From assembly GCA_900175165.2 (NCBI GenBank), contig FWWN02000220.1:1-64000 (forward strand): a stretch of 64,000 nt of DNA, given 5' to 3'. The notes under the pieces are model-generated. The model had not been told where the DNA came from and ran no database searches. It was given only the letters and a program-made list of their open reading frames with translations. This DNA is from Rhizomucor pusillus. Its lineage: Eukaryota; Mucoromycota; Mucoromycetes; Mucorales; Lichtheimiaceae. Made by a program: the position numbers and the translations under genes. Shown in pieces: positions 10,502-21,324 of this stretch. How positions within the stretch are numbered: position 1 is the stretch's first letter; each line of letters begins with the position of its first letter.

Positions 10502-12977
10502 TGTGTAGGTGAGAGACTGGAACTCCAAGTTTCGAGTAAAAGGAGTTTAATTTGATATGGATGAGAGGGAAGATATGACATTTGTATAAGCAGGAGTTAG
10601 TGAAGAGGATGGTTAGAGGAGTGTAGCACGGGGAGTTTTTACGCTGATGAGCACACGAAGCAAAGTTTTGAAACGACCTTAATGCATAAACAGGTACCGA
10701 GAAATGACTGCTAGGTTACTGGTGGGGAATACATATTTTATGCAAATGATGAAAAAAAGTAGTTTGAAGAAGAAGAAACATAACAATCATAACGGTGCAT
10801 CAAGGATGACACTGTTAACGGAGAAGACAAATTCTACGGTAGTTGTTGGGGCGGCAATACACGAGTGTAGTAACGTTTATATTGCTATTTCTGATTGATA
10901 TTTCGTGACATTTGAAGCAATCAATCGGAATAGTCCATGTAAGCATCCATATTCTCTCCTTCCCACAACAGAGTAGTATATGAATAACCATTTTCCAATA
11001 GACCTTTTCGAGGCATTGACGTTTGATTTAAAGGCCTCTTATCACCGGACTAAGACCGAGGTACAACTTGAGTACTGGCTGGCACCAGTATTTTGGTGCC
11101 ATTGCGGTAGGCAGCATTGTCGTACAGTAGTAGTATCCCATTAATTTCAAGGGACTCGTCAGCCGATTTTGCTTGAAAATAACGGAAGCTTGAAAGTTAG
11201 CACGAGCAGTCTTACTAGGAACGAACGACTGTTCTCAAAACGATTGTTCAGTTCGTCAGCGTCAATGTGGTCAACTGGTTTGTTTCAGTACTGTAGTTTT
11301 CACCCAGGAACCTGTATGCTACAATCCGACGAACAAAAAGGCTATGAGCTTCTTGAATGCGATCCCTCAGTGCCACCGATAATATCCGCAGAATTTCTTG
11401 CTCAATGCCATCAATTTCTTCAAATGCTTGCTGCGAACGTGTCCTCATTGCAAACTCCGTAATCGTCATAAGTTCTGTCGTCCATACTGGATGGCGTCGT
11501 GTCTAACTTGCTTGTCATACACAACAGTTCCAAATCAGTATAGTAATCAACTCTCCGGTGAATTCTGCTATCTAGAGGGATTTCTCCAAAAGTAGGAGCT
11601 CTTTGTTCTTCTACAGAATAAAGAACACCCGAATCGAGTCTCACGTACTCTGACCGTTTCCTTTCTGCTACTACGACACCTCAGATGGAAGCAGTCGGCT
11701 GTGGTAGGGTGTATGATTGGATTTTCAATTGACCCTGCTTGCAGAGAACCACTGCTCGTCTTACATTTCCAGTTTGAGCGACAAATTCAAGGTTGATCTT
11801 GAATTATTACGCTTGTTCGCGTATATGCGATCGATAACCATCCCACGTAGTTGCGGACCATTGAAGATGCATTTGACGATAGAATGAACATAAAGTCCGG
11901 TAATCATTTCTCTTCTGGGCTGCTGCCAGACATAGATTGAGATAGTTGGCTTTCGTCTCCGAGAGAGCAATGACTGCCCCCTTCCAGTTCCACAAAGAAT
12001 ATACCTAAACTTCATCGGATGCGATGTACCTGTATGAGTTTGACCTGGTTTTCCAATGTTTTTCCTTTTACGCCGATGATGACTTCATCTGGATGCTCCT
12101 GTGCAAGCTTTTGGATCGTGTATTCCCTGGTACTGCGCAGCAGTGAGACACCCGGGATTCCGGATACTGACGTAGCACAATTTCTGACGTCGCCGTCCTC
12201 GTAAGCGATGTGATGGTTTTGCAGGTCGACGCTTCCCACCAAGCCAAAGGTAAGCAGTCTGCTAACGGGATCCGCTTTCCATTGAAAGGCTATATAAACG
12301 TATATTCGGGATCTTGGCTTTTACCCGGCGTAAAGGTCGGCTTGATGAGTACAGGTTTTCCCGGGATAGGGTCCTTCCTAACTTTTTCTGTAAAAGTTGC
12401 CGTCTTCATTGACGTAAAGCAAGAAGGGACCAGAGACAGGTCCCTTGCTTAGACCGAGTCCGTCGTATACAATAAGTCTGCGCGATGACACGAAGCGCAG
12501 CGAAGGATCTAAGAGCCACAATGAGTACATAGGGCAAAGACTAGCCCAAATCTGGATGCAGCTCACGGCACATACATGGTAGTAAATGATCGAGAACTTG
12601 CGTCTTTTTTAACGTCTATCCCTTGTCGGCGGCAATGAACAAGAGCAAAGAGTGAAGAACGGAAAAAGAGGGACGAAATCATTTTTCTCGTTTGCTAAAT
12701 GACGTGTCCAGCGCATGCATGAAACAACAGTCAGTCCATCAAATAATTTATTCGCTCGGCGTCAACTGACAACTTTCCACAATTTACATAAATCATGCTA
12801 TGACCCTAAAAGAATCTAAGCATCTATGACAACGATGGATCTCCCCACACTAATAATGATCTCCGTCCTTTGTTGTCTCCCAGTTATTTATTTTGTTTAA
12901 TCGCTACTGAAGATTATTTATTACTGCTATGCAGATACATAGGAAGAAACAAAAATGCTGTATTTTAATTTGTCCAC
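10502..12977. other. Interval between the two duplication copies with decayed minus-strand coding traces
   Basis: Several minus-strand stretches have protein-like composition but are separated by stops and frame changes. They include one near 12560-12385 (SLRFVSSRRLIVYDG), one near 12245-12015 (REYTIQKLAQEHPDEVIIGVK) and one near 11960-11810 (LNLCLAAAQKRNDYRTLC), plus fragments down to about 11250. They look like one decayed gene on the minus strand that I cannot assign to a family. The segment 10600-11200 holds nothing I can support. Confidence 0.35.
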
Positions 12978-13168
12978 TCTTGGATGTTTGGCCAGCCGAT
13001 CTCTTCCGCGCTCATCAATCGAAGTCCTGAACCCGATTACAAAGGAGCGATATTCTTTGCTAGGGTCTTACTCATGTTCGGTGCCTGCCTCGCTGTTACG
13101 CTTCGTATATCATGCAAAGTGGCTGGAAGATTCCTGTCAATGTCTGAAACCCTCTTTGTGAAACCCTG
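12978..13168 (+). pseudogene. Truncated duplicate of the MFS transporter 3' exon
   Basis: The plus strand reads FGQPISSALINRSPEPDY and then FGACLAVTLRI, close to the last exon of the transporter at 9763-9949. The ten bases encoding GGL before FGQP are missing, the frame breaks after LRI, and no upstream exons are present. It is a 3' fragment only. It lies tail-to-tail with the intact DUF8032-like gene, as the fragment in copy A lies tail-to-tail with the intact transporter. Confidence 0.8.
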
Positions 13169-13657
13169 ATCGGACCTGGTCCGAGCGCCGTTGTCATCAC
13201 CACCACTCGTTGTCGTCATCCTCGTCCACCGCCTGCGTCCTCACAGACGATCATCGATCGTCAGTACCTCGTCACCACGTGTACTTCTAATTAGATTATT
13301 GAAAAAGAAAAAAAAAGATACAATTGTTGCTGTGCTAAAGACTCGACTGTACAGACTATGATGATAAAATGTAAACTTGACTATTTACTAATGCTACATC
13401 TAATTTTTCTTTGCTCGTCGTCGCCGCAGTGTGCCATTTGCTACCTTTTCTTGCCGTGTAACACGACGTGAGCGCATGTTGGCATGGCGATTGCGGTAAG
13501 AGTCCACTGCTCGCTGGATAAGACCGCGCCGCCCACAAAGCTGCTCTTGGTTCAGCCAGCATAGTTTCCAACCAAGGGTGTTGCAGCTTGTCTCGTAATC
13601 CCAGCGGTTACCGTCGTATTCTTCTCTGTCGACGTTTGCGCGAGGATAAATCTAGAA
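12978..13657. repeat. Segmental duplication, copy B
   Basis: This is the counterpart of 9771-10501. Here the transporter end is the broken partner and the DUF8032-like gene is the intact one, the reverse of copy A. A single tandem duplication of a convergent gene pair, with one breakpoint inside each gene, would produce exactly this order. Confidence 0.85.
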
Positions 13658-14641
13658 CATCAATGTTGATGAGAAAAATTGCTAGATCATGATATAAATA
13701 GGTTAGCTTACCGCATTGAGAACCCGAAATTCCATCGGAATATCATCGAGAGAACAGTTTTCAACGTCAGTGCGCACCGTGTACTCTTTGACAAGCCGAT
13801 CGTGAGAATAGAGGAATGTGATATGCTCAATGCCATTGATCAGGTGTGCAACTGGTTCGTGTGCAGTGAGTGATACGACCGATGCGACCGATGGATGTGA
13901 TGACGTTCGTCTTCGGTATGGCCGACTAGATTCAGAGGATCGTCGTCGGGCTCGCGAGGAGGTTGAGGTCTTGATGGACCCGGCCGGCAGTTGCTGTGAC
14001 AGGAGTGTCATTGGCACTGCTGGCTGTGTCTCTACGGATGCAGGTGGCGATGGTTCAGAGCCGCCGCCACCAGGAGCAGTAGCAGCAGCTGTGTTCATTT
14101 GCATACCCAGCCAAGGTATCTCGTCTGCTCCGAATGGCTGCTGCTCAACAGGCGGGGTAGGCGGCAACATCATGCCGGAGCTGGGCGCTCCACCGAACGT
14201 CATTGATGTCTGACGTGCGGGCTGTTGCAAAAGCATTGATGACGAAGCTCCCGGCCACGAAGCCGTCGGCTGTTGAGGTTCAAGTTTTACTTCAACAGTT
14301 TCAGCCTTCATGTCGTGCACCCACTGCTGCTGCTGCTGCTGTTTCTCTGCCGCTGCTATTTCCGGCCACGCCATGCTCGTCGACGTAGTAGATGCTGCTG
14401 GATTGTTCAGTAAAGATAAACAGGATGCTGGATCGAGCGGATCGATTGACGAAGTCTGATCGAGTGGGAACAGTGGTTGATCCATCATGCCTTCAAAGCC
14501 AGAGGGTGCCGTGGAAGAATTCATAAAGTTCTGCCACATTTCGTCGTTTGCCGGCTTGGAATCGTCCATGTTGGATTGGCCCATAGCTTGCGCAACTGCA
14601 ACTGCAACGTCGAGAGGATCTGAATTGGTTTCTGAATTCAT
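13400..14641 (-). CDS. Gln/Ser/Pro-rich putative transcription regulator with C-terminal DUF8032-like domain
   Basis: Two exons (14641-13712 and 13651-13400) encode 393 residues. The first 280 residues are low-complexity: an acidic N-terminus (MNSETNSDPLDVAV), a Q6 tract, Pro-rich runs and a basic SSRARRRSSESSRPYRRR segment like a nuclear signal. The last 110 residues form a compact domain, FLYSHDRLVKEYTVRTDVENCS followed by AIYPRANVDREEYDGNRWDY, SCNTLGWKLCWLNQ and RGLIQRAVDSYRNR, ending in basic RRRRAKKN. I recall this domain as fungal DUF8032, seen in proteins annotated as putative transcription factors; that name is from memory. The start at 14641 was chosen because it begins the conserved-looking acidic N-terminus, although the frame is open upstream to 14902. 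The 3' exon is duplicated in copy A. Confidence 0.75.
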
Positions 14642-15189
14642 GGCTGCCAATATGGGATTGTGTTTTTTCCTTTTTAGATAAAAAATACAGTCTTGGAAAA
14701 CAGCAGAGAAAGAAAAGCAAAGAGAGAAGACGGTAAATGCAAACGTGAATTTGTTTGTTGAAATGAGGATCCGCGCGCGGGCAGTGTCGATTTTTTTTTT
14801 CGTCTGTGTGAAACAACAGACACAAATGCAGATACTCTTTTGGGCATGAACTCGGCTATCGATCTCTCGTATGCCTATTGTGTCTCTCACACCATCATTC
14901 ACTGTTGAAACATCCAGCTAACCCGCTGAGATAACAGAGGAGTTCATCAACACATCCACTGTGATCCATCGCCGGGAAATACAAGATGCATCGTTGCAGA
15001 CTACAGTATAGTGGCAAATGTGACGATGCAGTGATGTAATACTTCATCAAAAAGAATTCAAAGCTGGTTCATCAATATCCATCCATAGATATATTATGTT
15101 CAAACTTTTTAACGATATTGAGGTGACATAAGTTTATACAATGATGATGTTGATGCTATTGCTGTCGATGTCGATGTTGATGTGATCTT
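14642..15189. other. Intergenic region upstream of the DUF8032-like gene
   Basis: This interval holds the 5' flank of the minus-strand regulator gene and the 3' flank of NOP16. It contains pyrimidine-rich sequence on the minus strand just upstream of 14641 and an imperfect GATGTTGAT-type repeat around 15140-15182. I see no gene. Confidence 0.4.
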
Positions 15190-16020
15190 TTATTGTTGCT
15201 CCTCCTGCTGGTTGTGAGTCTTTTGGTACAACTGGAACTTTCGCCGTAATTGGGCGGCAGTGTGCTGATACACGTTGAGTTTTGTGTCCCGCATCATGGC
15301 GTCAAAATCGTCGCCGTACTTTTCGTACAGTCGCTGCATCCACTGCTCCTGGTAACGGGACATGTACTGATCATGTGTTACACCTCGGCTTGCCATTTCC
15401 TCCAATTCTATGTGCGTATATCATCAGCGACTGTGCTAGCTATTTTCCCCGGTTTCATCCACTAAACTCACCTCGGACGACTTGTGTCTTAGCCTCCACA
15501 GGTTCTGGCTCTTCATCGAGGATCTCATCATGCGATTTTTGTTCACCGACAATCACCCGAATGACGTTGCCTTCATCGTCGCGCTGGATAAGACCTTCTC
15601 CAGGTTTAAGTGTCTTTTTGATCTTCTCGATATCTTCCTCTGTTAATTCTTTCTCTTCCTGCGTTTCTTGCTTTTCAACTTCAGTCTTTTCTTTGCCGCC
15701 AGCGACTCCGTTAAGCTTTGTTAATAATCCTAGTCGTCTGTAGCTGTTTTTTAAGGAAACCAATCAGTTACTAGACTGTCTACTGTACGGTGGCGTAATT
15801 AAAAAACAAACTTTTGTAACAGTGTTTGTTTCTTGTTCCAATTGGCTTTGATAATTTGATTTCCCTAAGGTAGCGGCGGTGAGTACATTGGATCAGGGAC
15901 AAACAATCACAAGGTTCATTTCTAACATACAGTGATTTGGTATTTTTTGTGTTTCTCTGCTGTTCTTCGTGTCAGTTTCTGACCGGATCTTTGCTTTCTA
16001 CGTTGCTGCGGGGTGCCCAT
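15190..16020 (-). CDS. NOP16: Nop16-like ribosome biogenesis protein
   Basis: Four exons (16020-15931, 15864-15812, 15743-15472, 15407-15190) give 210 residues. The N-terminus is short and basic (MGTPQQRRKQRSGQK). It is followed by ANWNKKQTLLQNYRRLGL, the conserved Nop16 signature in which an invariant Trp precedes K-T-L..NY.KLGL. An acidic middle and a C-terminal helical part (YGDDFDAMMRDTKLN, then QLRRKFQLYQ) also match the family. Nop16 is a nucleolar protein of pre-60S particles needed for 25S rRNA maturation. The length agrees with fungal Nop16 (about 200-230). Neighbouring bystin/Enp1 acts on the 40S pathway, so two ribosome-assembly genes share this block. Confidence 0.85.
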
Positions 16021-16512
16021 TTTTATTGTGAATTGGAAAAGTCTTCTACACTTTTTGCTGTAATTTGCGCTCTCTCATCCCGAATAGCATAAAGTGGCTT
16101 TGCATGCTTGACTCCGAATCAAGGCAGATCGACTATCCTTTTGGGCGAGCTACTCAACTCACCGAATGCTGCTGTTGATGAAAATGAGCGCATTGCTGCT
16201 GTAACCTTAAGGAATAGATACAAATCCGATAAACATTTGATTCAATGTAGCAAAACACAGCTTAGTAGGGTCCTATGTATAGCAGATTGATTTTTGAAGC
16301 ATTGGCAAAATATAAAACCCTTGATAGAACATATTAATTATATTTCCTGCATTGTATTTATTCGATTATGTATTGACAAGGAGAATTATCGCCTTGGTGA
16401 AGAAAAGTAGTAGCGACTCCGGGTTGCTTGCATATCGGCTTGTATCTAAAAATGGGGTCAGAAGGAAAGAATGAGATTTCGGACTTCTGCGTGTTTCTTC
16501 TTTATTCGCCAA
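16021..16512. other. Intergenic region between divergent NOP16 and SNRNP27 genes
   Basis: NOP16 is read leftward from 16020 and SNRNP27 rightward from 16513, so the 490 bases between them must contain both promoters. A 60-codon frame at 16108-16290 is unsupported. I see no TATA box that I would assign confidently. Confidence 0.4.
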
Positions 16513-17355
16513 ATGCCTCGTTCTCCATCGCCCCGTCGTCCTTACCGAGATCTCGATCGGCCACGTTCCTACTCACGCTCGCGCTCACGTTCTCCCTCAC
16601 CGTACAGACGAGGCGCTCGGTACTCGAGCAGACGTCGCTCTCCTTCACCTCGTGGTCGCCGCTCGCCTAGCTACCGAAGACGATCGCCATCCTCGCCACG
16701 AAGACGCAGATCCCCAAGCTACAGACGACGGTCGCCTTCACCGTCGTACTACAAAAGAAGCCGCGATCGTTCAACGAGCAGACCGAGACGAAGAGATCGC
16801 AGCCCTCCAGGTGAGTTTCATAATACTCTAACCCACAGAAGAAGAAAAGGACTCTAACAGGAAAATCCGCAACTAGACTATGACAGGGATAGACCTCGAT
16901 CGCGTCGACGATCTACCAGTCCTTTGCCATCGCCGAGACGAAGGTCTTGGTCTAGATCCCCGAGAAGGTAAGTTACATAAAATGCAGAAATAACAGAATG
17001 CAACGATGTTAATCTAGAATGCAATATATTTTTCTCTGCAGACCACATCGATCCGATTACGAGGATGAGGACGATAGACAGGAACATCCTGATGCTTCGA
17101 TGGAGATTAACGAGGACGACGACGAAGAGACCAAGATGATGAAAATGATGGGATTTGGTGGATTCGAAACGACAAAGAACAAGCATGTGCCTGGAACCGA
17201 CGTGTCTGGTGCTAACGTCAAGAAACCTCTAAAGTATCGTCAATACATGAATCGCAGAGGCGGTTTCAACAGGCAAGTATACAGCGCATTTCTTGAACCA
17301 GTAAAAATACGAAAAAAGCTAACTGCTATAATATAGACCGCTGGATAACGTATAA
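16513..17355 (+). CDS. SNRNP27: U4/U6.U5 tri-snRNP 27-kDa protein (SNRNP27-like), RS-rich
   Basis: Four exons (16513-16810, 16877-16967, 17042-17272, 17337-17355) encode 212 residues. The N-terminal 120 residues are an RS/RSP-rich domain (PRSPSPRR, RSRSRSPSPYRR repeats). The C-terminus carries the conserved block MMGFGGFETTKNKHVPGT, then YRQYMNRRGGFNRPLDNV, which identifies SNRNP27, a protein of the tri-snRNP that acts around 5' splice-site selection during spliceosome activation. The last exon encodes only PLDNV and the stop, plus one base of an Arg codon. It can be joined in frame only if intron 3 (17273-17336) starts with GC rather than GT; the donor is AG|GCAAGT. The length is close to the human protein. 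Confidence 0.9.
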
Positions 17356-17496
17356 TGCATGGTGGAAGGAGTTTGAAGATGTCGACTATATACCATGGGA
17401 AAGACAAGCAAGCATAACAAACGAAAAAGAAAGAAGAAAAGAGTGACTCAAGAGAGAAAGTGAAGGAATACAGAGAAAGGAAATAAAGGAGCTAGT

Positions 17497-19111
17497 TTAG
17501 TCATCCATCAATACATCGCTGTCGTATGCTCCCTCCATCTCGTCGCGAGCAGTCGAGTGGATAATTTCGCGGCGCACTTCAGGGGAAATATCACGGTGGA
17601 ATTTGGCACGTACGACTTCGAGAATGATATCCTTTTGCTCTTGCACCAAATCCTGCTTATATCTGAACGACTTCAAGTTAACAATCGGCTGTGGGAAATC
17701 CATTTTTAACATGCAACATTACCTTTGTACGAATACAAGCAAGGACTGATGCCACAATACCGGCATAGTCCTTGGATCATTCTTGAAACGCATAAAATGT
17801 TCAACAAGTGCATCGACAACCTTGTACGGCAAAGCATATTTTTTGTCAAGGAGAATTCGAATGAACAGACTGTTGGGACCGGTGTAATCCATCTCTGCCA
17901 ATCGAAGAAGTGCAGCGGAAGAGTGTAATGCAGGGATAGACAGCTTGGAAATCACACTGCCAATAATAGCAGCTTCTTTGAGAGTACAAGTACCTGATTC
18001 ACACAAAGGAAACAGGATACCCTTGAAAAACGCTGCAGGCTTGTACAGTGACTTCTTCAATGCCATGTACAGGTGGTAATTGAGCTTCTTATTTTCCTGG
18101 ATATCATCGCGGACGCGATCAAGAAGCACCAGGTGCAAAAAGCGTTGAACCTGCCGTGCCTTGAGTTGGGCAATGAAAATACGAGTTGCTTCATATGTCG
18201 CGTGAGGTGACCATTCTTCAGGTTTTGTAAGGTATAAAATCTCTTCCCAGTTGGCCAGCGACGGGATGATTTTGAAAGCTTTTGGTAGTCTGCCGGATTT
18301 GTAGCGACTGAGGAGTTGGCCAACTCTGCAAAGTACAGATTATCATTAGCTCTATGATTTTTATCACAGCTTGGCGTCATACATACTTTGTGTAAACTTC
18401 AACGACCTTGGGGTTCATGTGCGGCAAAGAGCGATCATCTATATCGCAACGCAAGTCTGGTTAGCTAGACAGCCTCAAACGTGCCGCATTGTCACAGCAG
18501 CACTCACCATCATCATCCTTTAACACCTCAGCTGCCTGCTTTTCATTGATTTTCTCCATAATGATATCTGCCAAAGTCATCTTCTGGACAGGTGCACTGG
18601 GGTTAAACTGTTCAAGTACTCTAGCATCCTCCTCTCCAATATCCAACTCTTCGAATTCCTCGTATTGCTCCAATTCTTCAAGATCATCCTCACTAGGATC
18701 AAAGCCGAGAGGAAACTTGGACACATTTCCGCGAGTGGGTTCACTAGATTAAATTCTTGTTGTCAGGCACGCACATACATTCCAAGCAGTAAGATAGACA
18801 TACTCACTTTTCCTCTTCGTCCTGAAGATTCCGCTCAATTTGCTCCTGCTGTTCACGGGCGATCTTTAAGATCTTGCGTGACAACTTGGGGTCAAGGTAC
18901 TCCTGAAGCAATGTTCATTTTCAATGATCACAGATCGCACACTGATCAGGCTCGAACCCACCTCTACTTCGTCTTCCCTGTCATTACGTTCTAGGAACTT
19001 TTGTCGAGCTACTTTGCGGCCTGCAGACTGGTCAGCGGGACCAGCCAGTTCAACGTGCAAAGGGTCGTGACGCTGTGTACGGCTCTGTCTCTTTGCTGCC
19101 TCTTTGCCCAT
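17497..19111 (-). CDS. ENP1: Bystin / Enp1, 40S ribosome biogenesis factor
   Basis: Six exons (19111-18962, 18902-18808, 18743-18508, 18438-18387, 18325-17723, 17662-17497) give 433 residues. The N-terminus ([19 protein letters not shown]) and [19 protein letters not shown] fit bystin. They are followed by an acidic linker ([16 protein letters not shown]) and the large helical bystin domain, with [32 protein letters not shown] and [11 protein letters not shown] motifs. Enp1 is a nucleolar and cytoplasmic pre-40S factor required for 18S rRNA processing and export. All junctions keep frame. The last intron (17663-17722) carries an in-frame-looking ATG that is not used. Confidence 0.92.
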
Positions 19112-19769
19112 TGTTGCTGCTGCGAAACGGGTTCTCTTTTTGGAAAGCAAAGAAAAAAAAGTGTGTGGTTGCAGTGGCGGCTGAGACCCGCTCTCCACTC
19201 CCGCACCCGCCCAAATATGCACTTTGCAGTCACGCGTGGAAAACAGAGTCTCAGAACCAGAAAAGGAAATTGCCCTTTCTGCATTGCGGGCAGACCCGAT
19301 CCATATTCTTTATGCCGGAAGACATACTGGTATAGCATCTCTATGCGTTCATTCAAACTTTTATATTCTGTATCCTTTGTGCTTGATTCCAACGACAGTC
19401 CTTGATTTAAAGGCTATAGTAACTCATGCGTATAACTGAAGTCATAGTTCGTCACACAACAGTGAGCAAGGCGTATAAAGATCCTTTCGTATCGTACTCT
19501 TGCTTGATGCTCCAGTGATCCATGACCTGAAAAGCATGCATTTTTCTTATTCTACTCTTGCCGGAATATCTGAAGGGGATACTTTCGAGGCGAGCATAAA
19601 CTAATATGTATAATCTTTTCCAAACTGGTGGTTGAGTTGATACTCTGAATTATGCATATCTTCCATGTCACTCTGAAGAAATGTAGCTCCAGGAAGATTT
19701 CTCAATACACCAACGTCAAAGAACCATCGGAAATCTGTACGATGGTCCAGCTGACTGCATACATGATAG
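19112..19769. other. Intergenic region and missing first exon of the downstream kinase
   Basis: The promoters of bystin (leftward) and the Csk1-like kinase (rightward) must lie here. The kinase needs a first exon in this stretch, because its readable part begins at an acceptor after 19769. I could not identify that exon. The sequence GTATCCTTT at 19370-19378 matches the U12-type donor consensus but cannot be tied to a coding exon. Confidence 0.35.
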
Positions 19770-20968
19770 CGGCATTATCTGTTGTCGGGAGTGAAATGCA
19801 CGCTTGATCCAATGTCAGGAGCTTTTTCAACTGTGCAGAAAAAGTACTTCGGTGCGCAAGCAGTAGCTGTAAAGATCTACAGCAAGAATCAAGGCAAGGA
19901 GGTCCAGAGACATTACCAGCGTGAACTTTGGGCGTTGCGCACGTTAGCCTTCGACTCTGAAGCGGCCGCAAAGGAACGACACGTAAGCTGCTGCTACTGA
20001 TGCATATTCCTTAAAACTCGACTCGTACCAACGAACTTTGTAAACTCTATTAGATAATTTACCTCTTTAGCGCCGAGTCAGACAATGACAATTACTACTT
20101 GACGTTTCCATTCTACGATTCCACCTTGTCCGAGTTTCTTAGCTGCAGGAATTCGCCGATCGCGCACTCGTGTGTAGCTCAGCTGGCGCGTGGCCTTCAT
20201 TTTCTCCACAAGCAAGGAATTATACATTGCGACCTGAGCCCTTCCAATATCCTAATCGACGATGATAATCATATGGTGATTGCTGATTTTGGCTGCGCGC
20301 ATTCGAATGATACACAGCAACGGCATGCCGAGGAAAATGGACCGGCAGAGATTGGAACACGGTACCAACGCAGCAAAATGCTAACATAGAATTCTGTGAC
20401 CATCTAACGATGGAATTCGTTAGCTATTACAAGGCACCAGAGCATCTTTTTGGCTATCGTGTCTACACACCTGCCACAGACGTCTGGTCTCTAGGAACGA
20501 TTTTTTGCAGATTGTTACTCGGCTACCCAATCTTTGCGGGAGAGACAGATTTGGAGCAAATTGGATTTATAGTTCGAGGACTTGGACGACCGCCGTCTTC
20601 TGTCGTAAAAGAGGCAAGTGTTTTATTTAGGAAAGTCAAGCTGTTCCTAACCGCTCAGTGCAGGAAATGCAAAAATACCCTGACGTTAACAAACTCATCT
20701 TTTTCACGGATGCCGATGAGGAAGAGGATACAAGTGAAGAGCTTGCAGAGGAATCATCGACGGATGATGAGTTTGAGATGCCAAACGTCCAAAGAAAGAG
20801 CATTTTATCCGCATTCAAAGAAGAGGGTGTTCTAATAGAAGACCTGACACTTGCTAAACGAATGCTGACATGGTCAGTGAAAAACAGAATCGATACGCAG
20901 ACGGTAAACTATTTTTTCTTCTACAAGTGAAACAAGCGTTTATGCAGATAACTTACACTGTGCCGTAG
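19770..20968 (+). CDS. Csk1/Cak1-like CDK-activating protein kinase, divergent, 5' exon unresolved
   Basis: Readable exons are 19770-19982, 20054-20361, 20424-20613, 20664-20903 and 20948-20968. The kinase fold is visible: a degenerate Gly loop (MSGAFSTVQKK), the ATP Lys in VAVKIYSK, the catalytic loop HCDLSPSNIL in place of HRDxKxxN, DFGCAHS, YKAPEHLFG, DVWSLGTIFC, and a CDK-type DLEQIGFIVRGLGRPP after the G helix. Closest in feel are single-molecule CDK-activating kinases and CDK20, which phosphorylate CDK T-loops and RNA polymerase II CDKs. The HRD Arg is Cys, which suggests activity without T-loop phosphorylation; that is inference. Intron 20614-20663 must use a GC donor (AG|GCAAGT) to keep frame. 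The 3' end is short, with a 21-nt last exon, and an acidic insert (DADEEEDTSEE) precedes the final helix. Confidence 0.7.
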
Positions 20969-21324
20969 CTGATAAGTTATTGTGATAAGAATGGATGGAA
21001 ATGATTCATTGGTCGTTGCTACGCACGGGGCAAGACAATGTAGTTCCGCACAAGAAGCAATTGACAACGACGCCTGTGCAACCAGGACTAAAGAGACAGA
21101 ATGATTTGAACTTTGATAGCGTATGTAGTAAACATGACAATGCTTTTGGAAACGAACAGAAAAAGGAAAAGTTTGGGATTCCCTGGGGGAGAGGGGAGAA
21201 GACCCCGCACGATTGGGGTTGCTTGGATAATAACTTCCCCAACAAAGCGCCAAAAGATCCGAGACCGCTGGACCTTGCGATCCGCCTAAACCTACATCCC
21301 TCTTCCGCCGTTCCCTTGCTCTTC

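Noticed and set aside
14281..14345. CAG/CTG repeat as a possible expandable repeat
   Set aside because: It encodes only six Gln in a regulator with other Gln runs, is short, and is ordinary for fungal transcription factors.
18948..18965. tRNA-like GGTTCGAGCC on the minus strand
   Set aside because: The flanking bases do not form the T stem, there is no acceptor stem, and it lies in a bystin intron.
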